Shown here in pieces: positions 55,725 to 64,000 of a stretch of DNA of 64,000 bases. The notes beneath the pieces were generated by a model, which made no database searches, had not been told where the DNA came from, and saw nothing but the letters and a program-made list of their open reading frames with translations. This DNA is from Tulasnella sp. 424 (lineage: Eukaryota; Basidiomycota; Agaricomycetes; Cantharellales; Tulasnellaceae): assembly GCA_019633425.1 (NCBI GenBank), contig WSUB01000002.1, forward strand, positions 682,001 through 746,000, read 5' to 3'. The translations under genes were made by a program, and so were the position numbers. Each line of letters opens with the position of its first letter. Position 1 is the first letter of the stretch.

Positions 55725-58700
55725 TCAAATACACCATTCCCTTGCAGAACGGAACATCTGGAACCAGGGTCCAACTCCCGATTGCGATCCAAAGAGCTCC
55801 CTCGGATACCAGCTATTACTCTGGAGGGTCACAACCCTTTCTGGGTGAGGCATGAGTGCCAGTACTCTGCCATCAGGCGTCTGGACGCCTGTTAGTCCCC
55901 CAGGGCTTCCGTTCGGATTCAGTGGATATCTCTCCGTAGCACTCCCAGAATGATTAACGTAACGAACGGCTTCTAAGCCGCCAGACAACATGCGATCTCG
56001 CTGGGCTGCGTCATCAAAAGTGGCTCTCCCCTCGCCATGAGCTACCGCGACCGGGAGCTTCGCTCCTACCATGCCCCGAAGGAAGACGGACTTCCGTGTG
56101 ACGTCTCCAGCGACGATCTCAACCATAGACGTCCGAGCTTCAAACCTCTGGCTACGGTTTTGTTTGAACTCAGGCCAAGAAGACGCTCCAGGAATAATGT
56201 TTTTGAGATGGCCGAAGAGTTGACATCCGTTGCAGACCGCCAAAGCGAACGTGTCAGACCTTTGGAAGAACTCTTCGAATTCCTTTCTCGCCGATGGATG
56301 AAGTAAGATCGACTTTGCCCATCCATTTCCAGCTCCTAAGACGTCTCCGTAGGAGAACCCTCCACAAGCCGCGATACCTCGGAAATCACTGAGTGTGACT
56401 GTTCCAGAGAGTAAGTCTGACATATGGACGTCGACTGAAGTAAAGCCAGCAGCGTGGAATGCCCAGGCCATCTCGACATGTCCATTCACACCTTGCTCGC
56501 GGAGTATGGCGACCTTGGGCCGATGTTCTGGAATTGTTGGAGGCAAGGTAAGCTGGAACGACTCCCCGAGCTCGTAAAACAGGCCGCGATTTGGCTCCTT
56601 GATCAGAGAGTATTCCTCGGCTGCGCATGTTGGATCATCTCGTAACGTCTGCATCTGGAACGATGTCTCCGCCCATACAGCCTGGAGGTCTTCCCGCGTC
56701 GTCGAAAATACGATCTCTGAGTGGTGAACGAATCGGATAGATTGATCATTGGGGTCCTGGTTGACTTGCCCGATGACGTGTATTGACCGGGTCGGGAATC
56801 CATGTCGAACGAAGGCTGCCGTCAACGTATCTAAACGTGATGTTTGGACTTGCAAAACCGCGCCGAGCTCCTCCGTGAACAAAGCGTCTACGGTATTGTC
56901 TGGGTTCGTCAGGGCCGGGAGAGCGTTCAAGGAGATGGTGGCTCCTACGCGACCGGCAAAGCACATCTCTGCCAACGTAGTGAAGAGGCCACCGTCCGAT
57001 CGATCGTGGTATGAGAGGACGAGGTCTGGATGGTCTTTCTTAAGCGTCTGACACGCTCCGAAGAATGACTTTATCAGAGCGGGGTCGACCACATCGGGCG
57101 GTTCTGACCCGATCTGCTTGTAGACCTGAGCAAGAGCAGACGCTCCAAGTCGTTGTCGTCCCTGGGCTAGATCAACAAAGACGAGAGAAGTTGCTTCGGA
57201 GCTCGATACTAGCTGAGGGGTCCACGTTTGTCGGATATCGCTCACGGGAGCAAACGCGGTTACGATGAGGGACAGTGGTGCAGTTACTTGTTTCGGTTGC
57301 CCGTCCTCGGTTTTCCACTTCATTGCCATCGACATCGAGTCCTTTCCGACCGGGATTCCAATGCCCAATGCAGGACAAAGCTCCATCCCAACAGCCTGAA
57401 CTGCTTCGTACAAGCGCGCTCCTTCTCCTGGGTGAGAGCCAGCGCACATCCAGTTTGCGCTTAGCTTCACGCGGCTCAAGTCTTCTATCGAGGCAGCGAC
57501 CAGGTTGGTAAGGGATTCCGCAACGGCCATGCGGGCAGAGGCCGCAGCATTCAACAATGCAACCGGAGTGCGCTCTCCCATCGCCATTGCTTCTCCCGTC
57601 ACAACGTCGAATCCGTAGGACGACCGTGTTACTGCGACGTCCGCCACGGGTACCTGCCATGGTCCGACCATTTGGTCACGGGCAACTAATCCTGTGATGG
57701 AGCGATCACCGATGGTGATTAGGAAGGACTTGGAGCCAACAGACGGCAGACGTAAGACTCTGTTTGCTGCATCTTGGATTCTTTGCGAGAGTGAGAGGGA
57801 AGGGCTGAGGTAAGATGACAAGGACGGATCGAATGGGTGGAAATTAGGAGCTGGTGTTACGTCTTGCTTTGAGAGTCGAGGTGGCTTTCCGAACAGCATC
57901 GACATTTCGAGGTCGATGACAGCTTTTCCCAGAAGTCGGTCCGTGACTACGAGTTTCTGAGCGTCCGTGGCATGTCCAACTACCGAGTAAGGGCAGCGTT
58001 CCCGCTTGGCTAACGCTTCGAATGTTGGCAGGTCTTCCGGAGAGACACCGAGCACGTATCGCTCCTGCGATTCGTTGCACCAGATCTCCATCGGAGACAT
58101 GGACACGTCGGCGACCAGCACGTCGCGAATTTCGAAGACCGCACCGAGCCCGGCGTCATGGACCAACTCTGGCAGGGCATTCGACAAGCCGCCGGCACCC
58201 ACGTCGTGAATCGAGCGGATCGGATTGTGCGGCTCGAGATCCACACACGCATCTATCACTTGCTGGCATCGGCGTTGCATTTCTGCATTGTCGCGCTGTA
58301 CTGACGCAAAGTCCAGTTCCGCAGAGCTCGTCCCCGAAGCTTGAGAAGAAGCAGCGCCACCACCAAGACCGATCAGGAGACCGGGGCCTCCAAGAACAAT
58401 GATCTTTGTTCCTGAGGGGAAGCCTGTTTTGTGCGTCAAGGTAGGGCGGATGTTTCCGAGACCACCAGCGATCATGATCGGCTTGTGGTAACCTCGTACT
58501 TCTGTGGCGGCACTGTCGCTCCCACTCGCCGAAGCTGGAACCTCCTCGACGAACGTTCGGAAATAACCGGCCAACGCGGGTCGTCCGAACTCGTTATTGA
58601 ACGCGCTTGCTCCCAACGGTCCTTCGATCATGATGTCGAGAGCGGATGCGATGTGAGATGGTCGACCGAAGTCTGTCTCCCAAGGCTGCTCGTAGCCTGG

Positions 58701-59831
58701 AATGAGAAGGTTCGAGACGGTAAATCCAGCGAGACCTGCTTTTGGTTTTGATCCTCGACCGACGGCTCCTTCGTCGCGGATCTCTCCCCCGGACCCAGTG
58801 GCGGCGCCGGGGTATGGCGAGACTGCTGTAGGGTGATTATGCGTTTCAACTTTGACGAGAATTGGCATGCGCTCCTCTGTGGATCCATACACTCCTCCCT
58901 TGGTGGTGGCGCTCGACTCTGGGGACAAGATGCCGAATCTTGGAGCGACGGGACCGTCAAAGACAGCAGCGTTGTCGGAATAGGCTGAGATGGTATGTGC
59001 GCCGTTGAGCTTTTCGGTATTGCGAATCATTTGGAAGAGGGATAGATCCTTTGGCTGGCCGTCGAGGGTCCATGACGCGTTGAATATTTTGTGGCGGCAG
59101 TGTTCCGAGTTGACTTGAGCGAACATGAAGAGTTCTGCGTCTGTTGGATTCCGACCGATTGGGTGTTCGCCAGAGACGAAGGCCTTGACGAGATAGTCGA
59201 TTTCGTCATTAGCTAGTGCTAATCCCAAAGATTTATTTGCAGCCACAAGGCGATCTCGAGCGGAAGCGCCGGCGTCTGCTCCGATGATGTCGACAGAGCG
59301 GAGGGATGCTGGTTCAGCGTGATGGAAAACGTCGGAGTCCTGTGGAACGGTGGAAAGGACCGACTGTGTCATACGGTCGTGAATATGGGGAGCGATGCGT
59401 GTAATGGTGTCCTGAGTGATAGTTTGACCTTCGGCAGGCGTGATCGCGAAAGCCATTCCTCGTTCCAGGCGAGCGACGAACTTGTCTAGGTTGCACATTT
59501 TGGCGATATCCGTTGCTTTACTTGACCACGGAGAAATAGAGCCCGGCCTTGGGATGACATATATGATGTTTGTCGCATCCTGCGATGCGAGTCGAGGACG
59601 TGTGTCGTCGAAGGACCAATCGTCGCCATACTTTAGCAATGCGTCGAGTATTTGGCGTTGCTCCGACTTGATGTCTGAGAGAGTCCGCGTCGCTTCGTTT
59701 GAAACTGATTCGACGAGATGCAAGTAGAGTCCATCGATGCGTGCTACTTCCGGCGCGACTTTTACTATGGCTCGCAATAGTTGCTCCCGTTTGGGTCGGG
59801 AAAAGGGAGAGTTTCCAGGAATTAAGAGCAT
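55725..59831 (-). CDS. ADE6: Phosphoribosylformylglycinamidine (FGAM) synthase
   Basis: A single uninterrupted frame of 1368 residues, unusual here because nearly every neighbour has introns. The N-terminal PurS-like segment starts [19 protein letters not shown]. The catalytic part includes [17 protein letters not shown] and [20 protein letters not shown] (residues ~331-350), [33 protein letters not shown] and [17 protein letters not shown]. The C-terminal glutamine amidotransferase (~1105-1368) has [30 protein letters not shown], the nucleophile AVCNGCQLF and MPHPERV (His/Glu). Reaction: FGAR + glutamine + ATP to FGAM, step four of purine synthesis. The first Met of the open frame (59870) would add a 13-residue hydrophobic leader not expected for this cytosolic enzyme, so 59831 was chosen. 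Confidence 0.96.
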   Translation of the reverse strand: MLLIPGNSPFSRPKREQLLRAIVKVAPEVARIDGLYLHLVESVSNEATRTLSDIKSEQRQILDALLKYGDDWSFDDTRPRLASQDATNIIYVIPRPGSISPWSSKATDIAKMCNLDKFVARLERGMAFAITPAEGQTITQDTITRIAPHIHDRMTQSVLSTVPQDSDVFHHAEPASLRSVDIIGADAGASARDRLVAANKSLGLALANDEIDYLVKAFVSGEHPIGRNPTDAELFMFAQVNSEHCRHKIFNASWTLDGQPKDLSLFQMIRNTEKLNGAHTISAYSDNAAVFDGPVAPRFGILSPESSATTKGGVYGSTEERMPILVKVETHNHPTAVSPYPGAATGSGGEIRDEGAVGRGSKPKAGLAGFTVSNLLIPGYEQPWETDFGRPSHIASALDIMIEGPLGASAFNNEFGRPALAGYFRTFVEEVPASASGSDSAATEVRGYHKPIMIAGGLGNIRPTLTHKTGFPSGTKIIVLGGPGLLIGLGGGAASSQASGTSSAELDFASVQRDNAEMQRRCQQVIDACVDLEPHNPIRSIHDVGAGGLSNALPELVHDAGLGAVFEIRDVLVADVSMSPMEIWCNESQERYVLGVSPEDLPTFEALAKRERCPYSVVGHATDAQKLVVTDRLLGKAVIDLEMSMLFGKPPRLSKQDVTPAPNFHPFDPSLSSYLSPSLSLSQRIQDAANRVLRLPSVGSKSFLITIGDRSITGLVARDQMVGPWQVPVADVAVTRSSYGFDVVTGEAMAMGERTPVALLNAAASARMAVAESLTNLVAASIEDLSRVKLSANWMCAGSHPGEGARLYEAVQAVGMELCPALGIGIPVGKDSMSMAMKWKTEDGQPKQVTAPLSLIVTAFAPVSDIRQTWTPQLVSSSEATSLVFVDLAQGRQRLGASALAQVYKQIGSEPPDVVDPALIKSFFGACQTLKKDHPDLVLSYHDRSDGGLFTTLAEMCFAGRVGATISLNALPALTNPDNTVDALFTEELGAVLQVQTSRLDTLTAAFVRHGFPTRSIHVIGQVNQDPNDQSIRFVHHSEIVFSTTREDLQAVWAETSFQMQTLRDDPTCAAEEYSLIKEPNRGLFYELGESFQLTLPPTIPEHRPKVAILREQGVNGHVEMAWAFHAAGFTSVDVHMSDLLSGTVTLSDFRGIAACGGFSYGDVLGAGNGWAKSILLHPSARKEFEEFFQRSDTFALAVCNGCQLFGHLKNIIPGASSWPEFKQNRSQRFEARTSMVEIVAGDVTRKSVFLRGMVGAKLPVAVAHGEGRATFDDAAQRDRMLSGGLEAVRYVNHSGSATERYPLNPNGSPGGLTGVQTPDGRVLALMPHPERVVTLQSNSWYPRELFGSQSGVGPWFQMFRSAREWCI

Positions 59832-60246
59832 CTTTCTGAGAATAACCAGGTAAAGAGTCAGAGAAATCAATAGAACTACTGGACATTGGATATTTACCGA
59901 AGAGACGCGAGCACGAAGAGGTGGAAGGGAATGAGCTGACTAGGGGGCTGGATGACAAATCTAGACTGTGGGAGTTTCGACTCGAGCCCTCGGAGTTTCG
60001 GCCCGTCGTTGCTTGCAGTCTATCGGGTAGAGAACTCAGTCTCATGTGGTCTCCAGCGCTACGGGATGACGAGCGCTCTGATATCAGCATGCGGGTGAAA
60101 ATAGGAAGGGGCCGCGGAGCAGTTCAGGGTCTCCGAAACGTCATTGCGCCAGTGGCACGTGTTATATTCGCGCCACGACCAACCTCCCAACCTCTCAACC
60201 ACCGACACCTCTGACTATCTGCTAGACTTCAAACTGCAACGTTAAT
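59832..60246. promoter_or_regulatory. Divergent promoter region, ADE6 / DUF4112 gene
   Basis: 415 bp between divergent starts. Purine-synthesis genes are often regulated through Bas1/Gcn4-type sites (TGACTC), but I did not find a convincing one. Open frames over this region (for example 59518-60090 minus) are shadows of ADE6 plus leader. Confidence 0.5.
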
Positions 60247-61183
60247 ATGGATTTTGCTAGCAGCCTTTTCTCAGACTTCTGGACCAAGAATGATCGACGA
60301 AGACAGCCACCTGGGACCGAATGGGACTTCGCGCCCACGTATGGAGCGTTCGGCCCAACGTACTACTGCAACTTCCGCGCACCCAAGACAAACGAAGAAG
60401 CCCAAAAGTCAGTTTTGGTATTTTGCTTTCGGACCCTCTTTGATACTGACATTGACCCCATGTAGGCTCTATAATCATAGTTCGTCCGAAGCGTGGGGTT
60501 GCTCGTTCCAGCCTGCCGACTGACATAGTGTCATCTAGGTCGCACAGTTGCATGGTACATGGATGCTCTGCCATTTGTTAGCAATACATTGCCATTCAGA
60601 GTGCGTCTGAAGAATTCCCGGCAGAAGACTTGGCCGCCACTCACTGACGCCTCTTAGGTTGGTATCGATGACATCATCAGTCTGATTCCTGTCTGGGGAG
60701 ATGCTGTCGGGTTCTTCCTTTCGCTATATCAAATTTACCTTGCGTGGCTGTTTGGGGTACCGAGCTTTCTTCTTGGTCGAATGGTGAGGTTGTCTGGCCC
60801 AACAACAAGGCTCTCGCTGACGCGCTACGTCACCCTTAGCTGACCAATACTATAATCGACTTTTTTATCGGGATCATACCAGTACTTGGTGATTTCTTGG
60901 ACGTTATCTTTAAGGCAAGCTCTCATTTACCGTGGGCTACGTTGGCTCTTCTCCTGACGTTTGTTCTCTCCAGTCCAACTTGCGGAACCTAGCGCTACTC
61001 GAGGACTGGCTGATCAAGGATGCCACACAATACCGTATTTCAATCCCCCCTTCGGACGTATTCCTGCCTAAGGTTCCCAAAGGGACTGGAACGTGGAATC
61101 GCGCTGCAGGAGATCCAAACCCGAGGGATAAGTATCGGAACCCCGGAAGAACGACACGCCTAAAGCCCGCCGACCTCGACTGA
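60247..61183 (+). CDS. DUF4112 small membrane protein
   Basis: Six exons (60247-60407, 60466-60479, 60539-60576, 60658-60783, 60840-60914, 60974-61183) give 207 residues. The core VGIDDIISLIPVWGDAVGFFLSLYQIYLAWLF, then LTNTIIDFFIGIIPVLGDFLDVIFKSNLRNLALLEDWL, is the DUF4112 signature: two membrane hairpins each carrying an IPVxGD motif. The N-terminus is soluble (TEWDFAPTYGAFGPTYYC) and the C-terminus is basic. Exon 2 is only 14 nt, and the intron before the last exon (60915-60973) begins with GC (AAG|GCAAGC). Family function is unknown; it is widespread in fungi and bacteria. The first three exons are less certain than the hydrophobic core. Confidence 0.87.
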
Positions 61184-61418
61184 AATACCTTACAAAGTCC
61201 TGTTAGATAGCTGTGTCTGCTATAAATATAGCTCGTTGGATTCTCGTAATGTGAATTGGAGGTGTGGCGTTATTGTCCCTGGCTCCAGTTGCCATTTGCG
61301 AACTCTTCGGCCAACGATCACGTGATGGCTTATCTGAGACATTTGCCAGCCGTCCGGCGTTCAGCTGCCCTCCAAGCCGCACCACCACTCTGTTGTCCAC
61401 CGTCCTTCGCGCAAAGCC
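61184..61418. other. Intergenic between DUF4112 gene and downstream gene
   Basis: 235 bp in tandem orientation, holding a 3' UTR and the promoter of the following gene. Nothing distinctive was seen. Confidence 0.4.
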
Positions 61419-64000
61419 ATGGAGGAACAGCGAGCCATTGATGATCACAGATGGGCGAGCGGAATGCTGTGGAACGCTTGCAAAGAGCAACAACCACTAC
61501 ACATGAGGGGAAGAGGCGCTAGCGCGCAAAAGGAACTGCAAACGGTACGACCTTTTGTCTCCAGATTATCGTGCGTTCTGCTCATATTCAACTCGACCTA
61601 TAGCTACAAAGAAGCGCAGTCGAGATGTTTCTTGGCTGTCCTGCGCAGGTATTTCCCCGGTCGACGCCACTTGCATCCAATTGTCCACTGAAACCCATTC
61701 CGATTTTTCAGAGAACTGACATTAGAGAATGGCTTGAACTTGCTCTGGGAGAACCTCCAGAGTATGAAATATCCCCTACAGGGGGCGATGCTTGCAGTCA
61801 AATCGAGCAAGAGTACGCCACCCATTATACCCAATGTCTTTGGGACCTCCAACCACCAAACCCCACTGGCTTCGAAGCCAAGCTCGAGAGCCTTAAGAGG
61901 TATCATCATGGGTTTAGACGATCCATAGAACTCAAAAAGCTTAAGGAGAAGCGACTCCAGAACAAGAAAAAGAGGAACTCAGAATCTGGGCAAAGTGAGA
62001 GTTTGGACCCTGAGGATTCTGCACCAAATGGGAAGGAGACGGCCCTCGGTACGTTATGACTATCCTTGCACCTCCAACGGCCTTTTGATTTACATTCCCT
62101 CCGTACAGGCCTTGATCATTGCACTCCTCAGTCTGAAAACACACGAGTCAATGATCTTCTACAACCATTCCTAGCTGAAACAGACGCGGTTCAACTTCCC
62201 CAGGTTGACCGGTTTGGTAGCACCGTCGAAGAAGATACAAGTCCGGTACCGGTGGTGGACCAACAGAGTGGAACACCAATCTCTCTCGCCATCGGAGAGC
62301 CCCCTTTAGCAGGAGATTCCACTCTCGTGCCATCAGCTGACGCCGCACCGGAACATGGACGGACTTCCCCCATGATCGACATTTGGGGAGACGACGAGAG
62401 TCTCACTGAACTTTCGTCGGACGAATCGGTCGGATTGGAGCCTTCCTCAAAGAAGCCCAAATTCAGCTACGGGGCAGAGTCCGAAATCGACGAACCTCCA
62501 AGACCACCACCGCCGGTGCCTACTCGAGTGGCCGACCACGACGAGCCTGCTTCCGCAGAGCTTTCTTCAAGGGAGCCAAGCCCTGACCATGGAGAGGAGC
62601 CAGGAATTGACGAACCGGAATCCGAGGATCCTATATTCGAGCCATCCCCAAAGAAGCCCAAGTTTAGTTACAGGTTGGAGTCGGAGATCGACGAACCATC
62701 AAGCCCACGGTCCCCAAGGCCGATCATGATGCCCAATTCGGACACGTTTAGAAGGGGTTCGACAGCAAGGAAGTCGAAACCCAAGCGTCGCAATGCACAG
62801 TCCCGTGCAGCCACTCAACCTCCGAGGGTCTCGGAAAAGTCCAGAAGGATCACTAGAAGCAGCTCCAGTACTCCAGGGGTTGACGGGCTCTCCGTTACCC
62901 AAGACCGTGATGCGCCGGGAATTCAGAGAGTCGCACCAGTGCTCGCACCTGACGCGGAACCCGCTGCGCCAACAGTTTCAAGTGCTGGAGAGCTCGATGG
63001 CCATGACGTTCAAGCATCTGCTGGACAACTTCCGCCATCGGTTGTCGGGTCTCCTCCGACTACGTCAAACGGAAAGAGGACCAAACGCAAGAGGACGAAC
63101 TCGTTAGCAACTTTCCTATTGGATGCCACAGCCATCAATCATCCTGGTGAAACAGCCAAACCGCGCCGCAAAGAGCGCTCGGCACGCGGGGATGGTACCG
63201 TTAGGATTGCCCCGTCACAGTTCCCAACCAAAGGACGACGCGCGCAGAATGCGGGTCTCTCCGTTTACGCTGAGATCGCTTTGGAAGAAAAGGCAAGAAG
63301 CGTGAAAAGGGCTAAGAAATTACGTCCACGACCTGGAACAGCAACGCAAGACACCCGAATCGCCGAGCCCAGCCGTGTTCCGAACATACCTTCAACGGAC
63401 GCTGCAGGATTGTTCCAACAGGAGACATCTTTATCTTCCACTCTACAATCTTCTTTGCCTTCAACTGAGACATCCATCCCCGCTGGTATCCTACTGGATG
63501 ACGGCACCCGATTATTCAAAGAGCGGCCTTCGGCATCGACTCTTGAGGCAAGCAGAATCGATGGAACAAGGCGCCTGGTTAATTACGAAAGTATGGACCG
63601 ACCTATGGAGGATGCAAACGCCTTGAGCCCTCCTATGGGAGGGGTTGGCGCTAGCTCCTCTGGAAGGCGCTGGGTATCCCCTACCTTCGGGGGGCCAGAG
63701 ATCCTATCAAGCCCTCCAGCTGAACAGTCTCGCCGCAGGAAGCGAAAACGTAAGCAAGTCGACCACCCCGATTCCATCCAGAAGCAGCGAGCGTTGCAAC
63801 GAGACGTGCCAGTGAACCGTGCCGCAACAACAGCTGAGGAGGCTCCCCACGTCTCGAATCTTCAATCTTGGTCCCGAGAGGCCGCACAAAAACCATCTCA
63901 AACGGTGCCGAAAGGTCATAAAACTGCCGAGGGACATGCCGAAAACCGAAAAGATGTCCAAAAAGAACGGAATCCTGTAAAAAGCTCCGGTATCGGCCCG
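61419..64000 (+). CDS. Unrecognised, largely disordered protein (3' end outside window)
   Basis: Four exons chain in phase: 61419-61544, 61604-61648, 61712-62048, and 62109 open to the window end without a stop (about 800 residues so far). The first ~170 residues look folded and helical (RSAVEMFLGCPAQRTDIREWLELALGEPPEYE, LESLKRYHHGFRRSIELKKLKEKRLQNKKKRN). The remainder is Ser/Pro/Glu-rich with basic clusters (KRTKRKRTNS, SRRRKRKRKQVD) that could be nuclear localisation signals. A motif is repeated: EPSSKKPKFSYGAESEIDEP near 62442-62500 and EPSPKKPKFSYRLESEIDEP near 62640-62699. The intron 61649-61711 is 63 nt without a stop and could be retained. I do not recognise the family; nuclear or chromatin association is inference only. 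Confidence 0.75.

Noticed and set aside
59518..60090. 190-codon minus-strand frame upstream of ADE6
   Set aside because: It is the shifted-frame shadow of the ADE6 5' end plus the leader; low-complexity Ser-rich translation only.
1..64000. tRNA, rRNA, CRISPR or riboswitch signals
   Set aside because: No cloverleaf B-box/A-box pair, spacer-repeat array or thiamine-type riboswitch core could be recognised by eye; an automated scan would be needed to exclude small RNA genes.

Overview
The window comes from a nuclear genome of a basidiomycete fungus, most likely an agaricomycete. Genes are dense and split by many short introns (about 45-120 nt). The housekeeping proteins are fungal in type, and there are three members of the basidiomycete-typical DUF6533 seven-helix membrane family. 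I rebuilt exon structures by hand from splice consensus, reading phase and family motifs. In every gene with both ends present the summed exon length is a multiple of three and the frame is open. No organelle, prokaryotic, viral, CRISPR or tRNA signature was seen.

Layout. 1-3112 (-): 3' truncated, disordered, possibly CANIN/SLF2-like protein. 3327-3955 (-): DAP1-type cytochrome-b5-like haem protein, divergent from a RING/TRAF-zinc-finger protein (4103-6207, +). 6208-9505: gene-poor, repeat-bearing gap. 9506-13920 (-): SCP160/vigilin multi-KH protein. 14312-16135 (-): three-finger C2H2 protein. 16515-17280 (-): ATP synthase delta subunit. 17600-18671 (-): nicotinamide riboside kinase. 19302-21221 (-): DUF6533 protein. 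22376-24419 (+): phosphomevalonate kinase ERG8.

24113-29957 is a head-to-tail tandem duplication. Each unit carries the 3' end of ERG8 plus a complete DUF6533 gene, so unit 2 starts with a truncated ERG8 pseudogene. Unit 1 also holds a 413-bp MITE-like element with an 8-bp target-site duplication; its empty site is preserved in unit 2.

30057-32342 (-): AVT-type amino-acid transporter. 32614-33101 (-): mitochondrial ribosomal protein bS6m (MRP17), divergent from a 25-exon, about 3656-residue TOM1/HUWE1 HECT ubiquitin ligase (33306-45679, +). 45680-48324: no intact gene. 48325-49392 (-): HAD-family hydrolase. 49448-50494 (-): SNARE USE1, head-to-head (78 bp) with VPS8 (50573-55662, +). 55725-59831 (-): FGAM synthase (ADE6). 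60247-61183 (+): DUF4112 membrane protein. 61419-64000 (+): unrecognised disordered protein running off the window.

The genes do not form a pathway cluster; this is ordinary chromosome with compact divergent pairs. The most notable signal is gene architecture. At least six microexons of 9-17 nt sit in functional motifs (RING zinc ligands, HECT catalytic cysteine, nucleoside-kinase catalytic loop, transporter helix 1), a 21-nt exon arises from a paralog-specific intron, and five GC-AG introns are inferred.
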